Assembly: GCF_014898055.3 (NCBI RefSeq)
Contig: NW_023603184.1
Coordinates: forward strand, 116,612,615 to 116,676,614
Origin: Talpa occidentalis
Lineage: Eukaryota; Chordata; Mammalia; Eulipotyphla; Talpidae
Direction: 5' to 3'
Length of the DNA stretch: 64,000 nucleotides
Shown here: positions 54,361 to 64,000 of the stretch, piece by piece
Position numbering within the stretch: position 1 is the first letter of the stretch
Layout of the letters: each line of letters begins with the position of its first letter
Program-made: the position numbers and the translations under genes
Notes under the pieces: model-generated
The model's database searches: none
Told to the model about the DNA's origin: nothing
The model's input: only the letters and a program-made list of their open reading frames with translations

Positions 54361-55369
54361 AGCCAATTTATTTATTTACTATTAAAAACACACTTGGCAA
54401 GCAATAGATCTCTGTCAGTCACTCAGTTCTTTCTCTTCTCAGAGAGAAACCAAATTTGGGAAGCCGAATTATAGATCATCAGGTTTCTTGGTGAAGGGAA
54501 AACAGGCATACACTGCTTCTTGGAATGTAAATTGAGACACATTTTCTGGAAGGCAATTTTTTGTTTTATTACATGAAGACTTTTTGCATTGAAGAAACAT
54601 GATGTGTTTGTTCTTTGTGTCTCCTCTCACCCTTGAAAATTATTCCATAGTGGAATCTTGCCTCTGTCACTGACTGAAAACTTGGCTGACTCCTTCACTT
54701 TTCCACTAATGGAACAGAGTAGCCTGGGTCAAAATCATAAACACGGACTCGATTCAGCAATGAAGAGTACCCAGTCCAAGTGACAAATCAAATGCCATTC
54801 GTGGTTCAGAGGTAAGACTTTCCTCTTCTCCCAGCGGAGGGCATCTGCCGTAGGACAGTGGTTCTGATTACTTTTTCTCTTGCCTCTTTCCTGCTTTCTA
54901 CTTGTCCATTTTGTCTTCTGGCTTCTCAGAGAATGGAACACAGCTAAGGAAGAGGATATTAAACTTGAACTCAGAGTGCCCAAGCTCCTCTCTTTCTAGT
55001 AATGGGGCCCCATGTGCAGCCTTGCAGCCTCACCTGACATTCTCATCACAAGTCACTTCCACTTCCAAAAGCTTAGCCCTTCTGCCCGAGGGATCCAGGG
55101 AGAAGTTGTAGGCTTTATTTCCAGCCTCTGAATATTTGGTTCAGACACTTAACTTTGGTATGAAACATCAAGGGCAATTAAGATCTATACACAGTTTGTA
55201 TGTATAGATTTTCTCAGCCTAAATCCCTAGACCAGGAAATGTTTTGGTCACAAGTATTAGTAAGGGTAACAGGTAAGAGTGAGGATTCTAGAATCTATCA
55301 TTTCCAACTGTCAGCCTCAAAACTTCACTTTTAAATCATGTTACATATGCAATGAGAGCTTTAAAGATG
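54361..55369. other. Unannotated DNA with L1 and MIR traces
   Basis: CTTCTTGGAATGTAAATTGA with GAAGGCAATTTTTTG near 54516-54565 is a small ancient L1 piece. GACTGAAAACTTGGCTGACT near 54672 is weakly MIR-like. The rest is unrecognised. Confidence 0.4.
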
Positions 55370-55628
55370 TTCATAACAATAGCAAATGTTTATTCAGCAC
55401 TTACTATACCTTGGAGACTGTCCCAAAGTTTTATCTAGGCTAACAAGCTTAGCTTCTTGACTATGCTGTGAGGTATATATTATTACTATCTCCATTTTGC
55501 AGATAAAGAAACAGAGGAAAAAAAGATTAAAAAATTTGCCTAAAGTCACATTGCTAGAGAGTGATAACTTGAATTCCCTGTGAACAGTCTGACTCCAGAA
55601 CCCACACTCTGAATGGCGCTGCTTTCAA
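55370..55628 (-). mobile_element. MIR SINE (antisense), well preserved
   Basis: AATGTTTATTCAGCACTTAC, TATACCTTGGAGACTGTCCC, ATTATTACTATCTCCATTTT, GCAGATAAAGAAACAGAGGA, CCTAAAGTCACATTGCTAGA, GTCTGACTCCAGAACCCACA. The order is complete from the 3-prime end to the tRNA-like head. Confidence 0.85.
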
Positions 55629-56062
55629 ATGTTCTTAGTCATTTCAGGTGTAGGAACTTAGTCTAAGGAAATAACTAAAGAGACGCACAACATGATACAT
55701 CTATATCTTAATGCCAATATCTATAATAAGTTGAGAAACCTGGGTGCAACTCATGTGTTGGATAGATAGAAATTGTTAAGATAAGCAATGGTGTGTTATT
55801 ATGTTAGAACCCAAAGCCATCAAAAGTGTTTTAGAGGAATAAGCACACTAAAACAATAAAAAAAAAATTGTAACTGCACTAGTGGTTGGGAAGAGTCACA
55901 TGAAAATATCAACCAGATAGCATTTTTCCCCTACCATAACAAAATGGAAAAAATGAAAAGGAGACATAACATTTAGCACTGGCAAAGAGATGGAAGCAGG
56001 CAACTTCCTATGGTGCTGATGAGAGCAGGGAGAGTTATGACCTCTTTGCAAAGGAACATTTT
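55629..56062 (+). mobile_element. Ancient LINE-1 3-prime region, left part
   Basis: CTTAGTCTAAGGAAATAACT, AACATGATACATCTATATCT and TATCTATAATAAGTTGAGAA match the 'aaggaaataatcaaagat ... agcattatttataatagcgaaaaac' text of old L1. AACATTTAGCACTGGCAAAG in the second half suggests two overlapping pieces of the same family. A SINE interrupts at 56063. Confidence 0.65.
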
Positions 56063-56359
56063 TTTTTTAAAGATTTATTTTATTTTATTTTTTAAGATTT
56101 ATTTATTTATACAAGTACACTAGGTACAGTCAGAAGCGCCGGAGGGTGAGAGAATTCACCAGAGCCAGAGCAGGGAGCAGAACAGGCAGAAGGACCAAAG
56201 TACACTGCTGAGGGGAGTAGCAGGCGGCAGGAGAGGTCTGCGCCCCATGTGGGACCCTCCTCTGGTGGCCGGGGAGCAGCCGGGGATCGAACCAGTGCTG
56301 CAGAGGCCGTGGGCAGCTTCGCAACCCAGCGCTCAACCACTGCGCCATCGGGAGGCCCC
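56063..56359 (-). mobile_element. tRNA-derived SINE, subfamily B, with doubled tail
   Basis: Minus-strand copy with the tail present twice: AAAGATTTATTTTATTTTAT, then TTTTTTAAGATTTATTTATT. Subfamily-B markers are AGGTACAGTCAGAAGCGCCG and TCACCAGAGCCAGAGCAGGG. The B-box complement is near 56284-56294 (GGGATCGAACC) and the head is TGCGCCATCGGGAGGCCCC. Perfect 15-bp TSD GCAAAGGAACATTTT at 56048-56062 and 56360-56374. The SINE retains many CpGs. Confidence 0.95.
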
Positions 56360-57120
56360 GCAAAGGAACATTTTGATAAAAACTACTAAAATGCTTAAAC
56401 ATTAGAAATGTGCAGCAATTTGAATGTGAATCTACATTATGGAAAGTAAAGCATGTACATGAGGAGAAAGCCTGGAAATGAATGTCCCTCACTTGGACTG
56501 TGGCTGACTTATTACGGTACAAACACACTATTATATTAATGGATTTCTTTAGAGTGGGGAACTAGATCCTGATTATTGATCTAGAGGGATGTCCATAATA
56601 ATTGTGTGAGAAAAGTTTCTTTCATAATAATGTGCAGAATAAGATCCTGTTTTGTAAAAACAAACAAGAGTCTTTGCATATAGTATGAAACTTTGCATGA
56701 GGGTGGAGAAAGGTATGGGCGGTTACTAACCAGGATATTAACTTTGTCTACCTTATGTCTGTAGCATAAGGAGTAAATGTGTATGTGTGTGCCTTTATGC
56801 ATCTTTGGATTGTCTCATCTTTGGATTGCTTGTTTGCAGCAAGCATTTATATTTAAAATTTTTAATTTTTTACCAAAGAAAAAGAATATTTAATGCTAGA
56901 GAAGATACTTGTGATTTATTGTCAAATGAAGAAAAATTAAACCCCATCTTATAAAACAATCCAAAATTATACAGATGAGCGTATGCACATGTTTATGTGA
57001 ATGTAGAGAAAAAGACTGGAAAGATTGTAGAATTGAAAATATTAACAGTGATTATCTTTGATTTGTGGGATTTTTATTGCTTTTGATCAAACAATTAAAA
57101 AAATGCTAAAAATAAAAAGG
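56360..57120 (+). mobile_element. Ancient LINE-1 3-prime region, right part
   Basis: Continues with AGAATAAGATCCTGTTTTGT and AAAAACAAACAAGAGTCTTT, then ATGTGTATGTGTGTGCCTTT, and a second run GACTGGAAAGATTGTAGAAT, AACAGTGATTATCTTTGATT. This is the '...agactggaaggatatacaccaaaatgttaacagtggttatctctggg' block. Two partially overlapping copies are likely. Confidence 0.65.
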
Positions 57121-58484
57121 GAAGTCAAAATGAGGACAAATTTATAAGGAAAGAGAGATAATTAGATTTCTAATTAGATAAAGAATTAGAATTGAAACTT
57201 TTTTTTTAAGAGAGTGATTGGCGAAATGGAGTCAGAGCAATAAACTGAATGACCCTGAAGATGACCCCATTTGAGCACTTAAGCACCTGAAAGGGCTTTC
57301 TGCATCTGATAGTAGCATCTCCTTGTGTTGTCAACAATCTTCTTGCCACAAAATATAACCTACAAAGATTAGGGAAGACCCAATTTTGAGATTGTTTTTG
57401 TGTCCGAGGCAACTTTTTCCACCCAAAATGCTCTGATTAATTCTAAAGTATAATTATATATAGAAGGGGGAAGATAGTTTCACAAGAGGAGGAAACGAAT
57501 CCAGGAAGTAGATGTGGGATGTGGGATTCGGATGTGGTTGGTGCCTGGAAGGAGTATCTGGGGACGGAACCGACAACGTTTAGCACACCTATGACCTGAA
57601 AAGCCGCTGAACGCATCCTCTGAAGGCATCGAAACTAAATTACCTGTTTTGTCTTAAGAACTGGACATAGCTCTTTCAGCCAAAGGAGATGGTGTTTTTG
57701 TCATTTGTCACTTGCCATTGGTAGAACTTTGTAAATTACATTGAAGGCAAGTGCGGGAAGAGGTATAACATTCAGCAACCCTTACACTATTGGGAGGAAA
57801 GGTTGGCTTAAGAGAAAAAATCCTTTCCTTTCTTCCTCGTCTAGATAATATCCAAACCACAATTTGTTGTACAGAGCCTTAGAGCTATTCTTTTCAAAGT
57901 AAGGATAGTACATGGAGAAAAGGAAACAGGACTATTATAAAATTAGAGAAATTAATGTAATGACAGTAAAAATCCTAGGCCTCTTTGCCATTGAGAAGTT
58001 CACTCTCATTGATCAGACTATATCATAAAACTGAGCTGTGAAAGATCAAAGACCAGAATTCTTGCTCTTTTAGCAGGATGCCACTCAGGAAAAGGACTGT
58101 AATGTGAAATGAGGAATAGATAGCAATTTATTTTTTATTGTCTGTCATGTCAATAGTACAGTTTTGAACTCCATTGTTGAGGGGAATGTCAATGGTCCCT
58201 AATTGGTCCAGCATAGCCAAGAGGTGAAGCATTTCTCTTAGGGTTATAGTAGTGCTTATTGCAGCTGTTGAGCGGCAGTATTTCCTGAAAGGCTGAGTTA
58301 ATGGTGAAACAGAATGCCTTTTTCTTTTATATCTCTTTTTGTGTGATATCTTCAGTTGTTAAGTCAAGGTTGAAATAGACCAAAGTAAAAACCTGAACAT
58401 AAGAGTACAAGTAAAACCTCTGTTGGGTCTATGCCGGACACCCCAGACTTTGGGCTTGTCCATGTCAATTAGATCAAGTGCTAT
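57121..58484. other. Unannotated DNA
   Basis: No repeat family or exon recognised. CpGs at 57530-57640 (GGGACGGAACCGACAACGTT) are notable against the AT-rich background. Confidence 0.4.
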
Positions 58485-58497
58485 AGGAGATTTTTCT

Positions 58498-58773
58498 TTT
58501 CTTTTTTTTTTTAAGATTTATTTATTCATTTACACAAGAACCGGGGTACAGGCCAGATGCGCGGGAGGGTGAGAGGATTCACCAGAGACAGAGTGGGGAA
58601 CAGAACAGGCAGACTGATGAAATACACTGCTGAGGGTAGCAGCGGGCGAGACAGGAGAGTTCTGCCACACCATGTGGGACCCTCACCGGCCGGCATTGAA
58701 CTGGCCCTGCAGAGGCTGTGGACAGCTTCACAGCATGGCGCTCAACCGCCTGTGCCACCAGGGGAGGCCCCAA
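58498..58773 (-). mobile_element. tRNA-derived SINE, subfamily A (young-looking)
   Basis: Minus-strand copy from the poly-T and TTAAGATTTATTTATTCATT to TGCCACCAGGGGAGGCCCC. Core CAGAGACAGAGTGGGGAACA. Perfect 13-bp TSD AGGAGATTTTTCT at 58485-58497 and 58774-58786. The 87-codon frame at 58557 is SINE-derived. Confidence 0.95.
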
Positions 58774-58786
58774 AGGAGATTTTTCT

Positions 58787-59139
58787 AATTAGGCACTTTG
58801 GAAAAATTTATGACATGTGATCAAGAGATATTCCTAAACCTAGAAGCTGATTTTTAAGGATCGAGTTCTTGTTTATGCTTTCTTCTCTCCTCCTATTTCA
58901 GAGGACTAGATGTATGAATTCCTTCACAGAGTCACTTCACCTCCTTTTCCGTTGAGTTCATCCTGCTGTAATCCACTGAGTTTTACCTGTGGCCTCTCTT
59001 TGTCTGCCAGAGCCATTTCCTGTGCTCATAAACATGTTCTCCAGTCTACTTCATTCTTTAAAACCAACCCTCCACCCACTCAGAAAATCTTCCCTCACCT
59101 CCAACCCTATTTTCCCAGCTATCTGGAAGTGTAAATTCA
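58787..59139. other. Unannotated DNA
   Basis: T/C-rich and possibly a continuation of the L2 that follows (CTGCTGTAATCCACTGAGTT), but not assigned. Confidence 0.35.
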
Positions 59140-60600
59140 CTAGAAGTGAAGTATAATCTGACTTTTCTCCTCTATTGCTTTACCTTTCATTCTTTCTCCA
59201 ATCATTTCTAAACCAGCTTTCATATTCATCTCTCCACTGAAGTTGAAAATGACCAATTGCCAAATTCTCCTCCTCCCTGATCTCAAAGGCATTTAACATT
59301 TCTATCCCTTCCTTTTTCTTGGAATTTGTATTCCTTGGCTTTTGCAATACTAATCCCACTGCTCTTTTTCAGTCCTTAATAACTGGTTTAATCTCATAGC
59401 ACAGAATCTGGTGTTTTTCAGATACTTTCTGATTTGGGAATAATAAAGTGATATTTATTCATTTCAGGTACTATGATGAAACCCAATATGCAAAGTAACT
59501 AAAACATTACCCACAACTAGAAGTCCTTCAACATATTACGTTTCATCTCCTAGCCTCAGATTTCTCATATAGAAAACCATAAGTACCTGAGCTCCAGATC
59601 TTCATTTCAACCCCCTACTGTACATCCTTAGCTTCATGCCTACTGGGACCAAAAGCAAATGACTCAATATCCTTCTCTGCAATCTCTTCCTCCCTCAACA
59701 TTCCTCCCTTAGTTATTGGAATTTTCTTTTAATCTTGACATAAGCTACCAACCTGGGAATCATCCTACATCTCCCTTCCCTTCAACTTCCACATCTAATT
59801 CTAATAAATCTCCAACTCTATAACTTGCCTATCAGAAATGTTGCTTAAAAGCAATATGTCCTTTGTTCAAGTCATTTCATCATAACATTGATGAGAAATA
59901 GTCTCTGCCCAATGAAGTGGCAACATTATTTGAGGACCTGCCTTCATTTTGCACTGCAGTTTTGCTAAGAGTTGCAGTTTCCAAGAACCTATGAACAACA
60001 CAGGATTTATCCATCTGCCACTCCTTCACCGCCTGACCCATTTTTCACCTTTGCTTTCCTTTCCTTCAAGCTCTACATTAGCTCCCAAACTTATCCTCCA
60101 CAATGCTTCTAGAATGACTAAGTTTACACTTCTAGTCAGTGCTTCAAAATGGCTCCCCATTGTGTACAGGGTGAAGTCCAGGCCATTTGTTAAGACCTTT
60201 CCTTTTTTGTCCCTAACTGCATTTTACAGTCTCATATCTTGTCTCCTCCCCCCAACCCAGTTACCTCTCATTTTAGCCACATCTGTTATCAGACATTCTC
60301 TGACAGCAGTGAGGGCTCTCCATGCCTAGGTGTATGTTAATCCCCTTTCTTTCCTATGGTGCTCTTCTCCTATTCTTCCACTTGGGGAAATCCTCCTATG
60401 TTGAGACCCCAATCCCTCTTCCTGAGGTTTTCTTTAACCCCTCCAAGGAAGAATAAAACACTCCTTGTTCTCTCATGTGCTTACAGAACTTTGTGTCTCA
60501 TACCCTTTGTAGCCTTATCAGTTTGCATTCATAGAGGTTTGAGTTATCTTATCTGCCTAGGGAGTAAGGCAGGCCTTTTACCATCCAGGTGGCTTATCAT
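59140..60600 (+). mobile_element. LINE-2, long sense fragment
   Basis: The region shows L2 words spread over about 1.4 kb: GCTCCAGATCTTCATTTCAA, CCTGGGAATCATCCTACATC, CTCCCTTCCCTTCAACTTCC, CAAAATGGCTCCCCATTGTG, AGGGTGAAGTCCAGGCCATT, CCATGCCTAGGTG, GGAAATCCTCCTATGTTGAG and TCTCATACCCTTTGTAGCCT. All frames are broken. The 126- and 104-codon plus frames here are relics or chance. Confidence 0.65.
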
Positions 60601-61017
60601 GATCCTGTGGGCAGCACTCAAGAAACTTGGTTTCCACGAAGAGAGGAATGAAAGGAAGAAGCCCATGTAATGTCACCAAATTTGGTTTCTAGCCAAAGGC
60701 CATCTTGTGTTGGTATGAACATCCCAGAATATACAGCAATGGATCCTGAAACCTGGGGCAGTCTACCAAGCAAAGCCATAAAAAGAACCATTTTGTCCAC
60801 AGGAGGGCAGCACAGTCCCTTCACAACCTACCTATGTTCCCCCAGTTTGGCAGGGTTCTTTACCCTGAGGCTCCATTTCTAGCTAGAATTACAGAGCAAA
60901 ATCTGCCTGACTTCTGATGTCTGAACTCAAGAAGCTAATTTTCCTTCACCACCTATCCCTGAGCTACAAGCGCCCCACAAACCCCCCACCTCCCACCAGA
61001 CCAAAAGCAGATCTTAA
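60601..61017. other. Unannotated DNA
   Basis: No repeat recognised. GTCCACAGGAGGGCAGCAC at about 60796-60814 is a weak CTCF-like word, too poor to list alone. Confidence 0.35.
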
Positions 61018-61279
61018 TTTTTTTTAAAGATTTATTTATTTATGCAAGCACGTGGTACAGTCAGAAGGGCGGGAGGGTGAGAGAATTCACCAGAGTCAGA
61101 GCGGAGAGCAGAGCAGGCAGACTGATGAAGTACACTGCTGAGGGGAGCAGTGGGCGGCAGGAGAGGTCTGCATGCCATGTGGGCCCCTCACCCAGTGGCC
61201 AGGGATCGAACCGGCATTGCAGAGGCTGCGGGCAGCTTCACAACCCAGTGCTCAACCACTGCACCACCAGGGGAGGCCC
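61018..61279 (-). mobile_element. tRNA-derived SINE, subfamily B
   Basis: Minus-strand copy from the poly-T and AAAGATTTATTTATTTATGC to GCACCACCAGGGGAGGCCC. B-subfamily markers: GTGGTACAGTCAGAAGGGCG and TCACCAGAGTCAGAGCGGAG. B-box complement GGGATCGAACCGG near 61202-61214. No clear TSD is visible. The open frames at 61077-61352 and 61150-61515 start inside this SINE. Confidence 0.92.
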
Positions 61280-62477
61280 TATATTACTTTTTAACATTGG
61301 TTTACAACACTGGGTATCCTTCAGAGGTACAGGTTCACATCTCTTCAGATGAATGTCACCACACCACACCTACCACCCAAACACTCATAAAACCCTCCAT
61401 GGATGGCCTTAATCTAAGGAGATTAGACAAAAATTCATGTGTGGGGGTTAACTGTAAATTGCTTGCTCCTAAGCATTGGAGTAAGTTTAAATTACTTAAG
61501 TGTGTTCCTAAATGATGAAAGATTTTCCTCAGAAGCAGCCTGTCATGCCCCCATGGCAGGCTTTCTTTTGTGGGTCTCCAGATGTGCGTGATGAGCCTAA
61601 GGAGAGCCAATCAACGCTCCCTTGGGTTTAGCTAGTTAAAGACAAGTGGGTGATTACTCCCAGACTCAGGCATCACACCAGCTTCTCGAGCATTAACAGC
61701 AGTACTAACTTTTCCACAAAAATGTTCTTTCTGCCACGTTCCTACTTTGCAGAGCAGGCAGCCACAGCTGCGAGCAGTATGACATTGCTTTCCACTTGTT
61801 TTTAATAATGCCTCTTGAGTTAGTTGGTGAAAAGATTATACAAGTTTATTATTAAGAGATTCTACTTTCAGATTCTCTGAAGAAAATTCTTTCTTAGGAA
61901 AGGTAAGAGGTTAAAGGAGATGTAGCTAAAATTAGGGTTTTTTTCCCCTCAGCTCTGCAGAAGAGATTGCAGCCACGGCAATAGTCAGGCACAGTAACTT
62001 ATCAAATGGCTTCAGAAATGAGCTCTTCACTGTGATTCGAAGGAGCTCTCCATGAATCCTATTTTATAATTACTGCCTGATTCTTATGGGGGCACTTTAA
62101 TGCTTGAGCGAGTGTCTACCAGCTCCTTCCTCAGGTGAACCTTCTGGTTAACTGTGTCCAATTTGACACATCACACTGAACTCTCACCCTGCGGTTTATT
62201 TGCTGATGACTATTTAATTACACCTGCCAGCCTTCAAAAATCTCAGTGGTTAAGAATTATAATACTGTTTTATTAATCTGCCTGGATTCCATTTCATCTG
62301 AGGGAATCAACATGTTCCTTATTAGTTTTTGATATACCTAGAATTTGAAAGTGAGTGTTAGAGGAATAAAGAGTTACAATGGTGATACATGACCTCCTTG
62401 AGGTCATTTTAAATCACCAGCAATTGGGAGACAAATTTGGAGGTTAGGGTGGCCTGTTTTGCTTAGTTAAGATGAAC
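61280..62477. other. Mostly unannotated DNA; candidate conserved block at 61960-62300
   Basis: The part 61960-62300 is repeat-free with GAGCTCTTCACTGTGATTCG, TATTTTATAATTACTGCCTG, GCTTGAGCGAGTGTCTACCA, GACTATTTAATTACACCTGC and CTGTTTTATTAATCTGCCTG. It looks enhancer-like by composition. No exon is supported. Confidence 0.4.
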
Positions 62478-62482
62478 TTTGT

Positions 62483-62883
62483 TGTAAGGGCAGGAACGGG
62501 CACAGTGCAGGTTTTCTGATCCCATGCAGACCGGGTAAAGGAGGAGTCAGAGTCCTCAGCGGTTTTTTGCAGGTCTTTTATTGGGGTTTACCAGACATAT
62601 GGCAGTCAGGGGTGCTGGGGGGCCAGGAGGCTGGCAGGCCTCCCAGCCCCCAGCAAGTCTTCACTCTATCTGGGCTCTCTGGCGTTCTCTGCTTCTGCTT
62701 CTGCTGGCGTCCCCGTGACGCCGCCCTTAAAAGCCCAGTCTCAGCCCAGGTGAATCCCATCTACCTATGCCCACACCCTATTCCAGGTGCCCGCCATCAG
62801 GCATGCATTCAGGACTGCAAGGATCCATCATCTATCCTGATGGCGCAAGGGCAGAAAAGCCTGACATTTTTCCTTACCCTACA
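62483..62883 (-). mobile_element. Solo LTR of an endogenous retrovirus (antisense)
   Basis: A 401-bp unit that starts TGTAAGGGCAGG and ends CCCTACA on the plus strand, so it is TG...CA on both strands. Read on the minus strand it has a TATA-like TTTTAAGGGCGGCG (62719-62732), the GAGAGCCCAGATAGAG block, an AATAAA signal (complement at 62577-62582) and a U5 ending in CCCTTACA. A perfect 5-bp TSD (TTTGT) lies at 62478-62482 and 62884-62888. There is no internal sequence on either side. Same family as 31761-32209. Confidence 0.88.
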
Positions 62884-62888
62884 TTTGT

Positions 62889-64000
62889 CCATAACATTTA
62901 AACCATATTGTCCATCATCCCATAGGCTCAGCCGGTTCTTGCCTTTGTGAGTGAGAATTGCTGGGTGTATGTTTGTATCTGCTGCGTGTCTGTATATACA
63001 CAGGAAATACTTCACAGTTAGTCCTCATCTCCCAGTGCAGAGAGCATAAAAGAGCTGGACTAAACCTCCAGTTATTCTTTGAGATTCTCATGATCTTTAT
63101 CAAACAATAGGCCCCATCAGAAAAAATCTGTAGCTAACATTTGGAACTTAGAATGCTATAATTTTTTTGATTTATTTATTTATTTAACTTTTACCTCTCC
63201 TAAGAAAGTCTTTTCTGTAAATGAGGCTGCATGCTCTGTGGTGAAGATGGAAAGAGGATCGAATGAGAACGCTGATTGAGAGTCTAATTAATGTGCCACT
63301 CATTTCTGTGTAACTAGCAGTGAATTTCTTCTATTCTTTATTAATGGTGATAAGGTTCTACCAGGTTGACTGCTTCCAGAGTTAGGAGATGGGGTGTGGT
63401 CTTAATGGGGAAAGCAGGTAAAAGGGGAACTATGCAAATTTATGCCTTCTCATGAATGGGCAGGTAAAAGATGCACCTGCTAATTGAGACAAATTCTGGA
63501 GCTGAGGAATTGGATAGAGGTAAACATTTTCCAAAACCAGAGAAGTCAGACTAGAGGGCATGGACAGGACTCATTTCTAATATTTGGACTGTGATATTCA
63601 AAGGGAATTGAACCAACATATAAAATGTGACACTAATCTGATCGCCTAGGTAGTCCGAAGATATATGTGTTGGAGGGAGACTTGTTCTAGTTTCAGTGCC
63701 CTGAAGGATCTCCAAAATTGTTTGCTAAATTTAGGTTGTCCTTTAATGATCTCGTTACCAGCTCTACCCCATTACCGCCTCTGAATGATGGCTTTGTGCA
63801 TTTTTCACTTAAAGGTAATGAACTGCTCTCTTAATCTACTCCCATCATTCAACTTTGTTCCAAGGAGTTTCTTTATAGACAATTTCCATTTTAATCAGAA
63901 GTGAATGGGACTGTTGCTTTAAAGTGGACCATCTGTGGGTTTACCAGGAATTTTATCAACTCTTATCTCTATTCAATTTAACTTTCTGCCAGAGCTTCCA
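62889..64000. other. Unannotated DNA to window end
   Basis: AT-rich with an (ATTT)n word at 63170-63186. The text 63225-63360 (GAGGATCGAATGAGAACGCT, GAGAGTCTAATTAATGTGCC, CTTTATTAATGGTGATAAGG) is repeat-free and enhancer-like by composition. No exon is supported. Confidence 0.4.

Noticed and set aside
60796..60814. CTCF-like word CCACAGGAGGGCAGC
   Set aside because: Two core mismatches against the consensus. Too weak without binding data.

Overview
The window is mammalian nuclear DNA and appears to be a gene desert or a very large intron. I find no convincing protein-coding exon, processed pseudogene or structured RNA gene. The open frames are short (up to about 165 codons) and none gives a protein I recognise. 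Several of the longer ones lie inside SINE copies, which explains why unrelated frames share similar peptide stretches.

The best clue to the organism is a tRNA-derived SINE present 15 times. Each copy has a head like GGGCCTCCCTGGTGGYGCAG, a pol III B box like GTTCGATCC, a body ending in a TGTACCCCAGTTCTTG-like block and an AATAAATCTTAAAAA tail. It is not primate Alu, rodent B1/B2, carnivore CAN-SINE, equine ERE, cetartiodactyl CHR/Bov-tA or vespertilionid VES. From memory it best fits the SINE of horseshoe-type (rhinolophoid) bats, but I could not check a database. A young-looking L1 3-prime end, ancient L1, L2 and MIR copies and hAT/Tigger-like MITEs complete a normal placental repeat profile.

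Layout. 1-43: truncated SINE. 528-3560: ancient antisense L1 with a nested SINE. 3.6-9.6 kb: mostly unique DNA with MIR traces, a CA microsatellite and purine/TG tracts. 9.65-12.3 kb: a young L1 3-prime end with an 18-bp target-site duplication (TSD), a SINE, and an ancient L1 3-prime UTR split by a CpG-rich SINE. 12.3-22.6 kb: unique DNA with paired octamers, two MIRs, a TG/GA microsatellite, a split L2, a sense L2 and a long AT-rich homeodomain-motif region. 22.6-24.4 kb: antisense L1 with two nested insertions. 24.4-34.7 kb: a CTCF-like motif, a SINE, a diverged tandem duplication of a CpG-bearing unit at 28.04-28.29 kb, a MITE, L2 pieces, a solo LTR at 31.76-32.21 kb and a possible conserved block with a CTCF-like motif at 33.37 kb. 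34.7-41.7 kb: four SINEs, a MIR, an hAT MITE and an ancient L1. 41.7-53.5 kb: L2, MIR, hAT and L1 fragments, a perfect hairpin at 48.66 kb and a SINE. 53.5-54.4 kb: a CpG cluster inside possible conserved noncoding DNA. 54.4-64 kb: MIR, a long ancient L1, three SINEs, a long L2 and a second solo LTR of the same family as the first, in opposite orientation.

If the window has a function, it is most likely regulatory: a few CpG-retaining or homeodomain-motif-rich blocks and CTCF-like motifs set in transposon-rich DNA. I found no evidence for a novel protein system, CRISPR array or viral coding region. Repeat family names come from memory of consensus sequences, and boundaries of ancient repeats are approximate.
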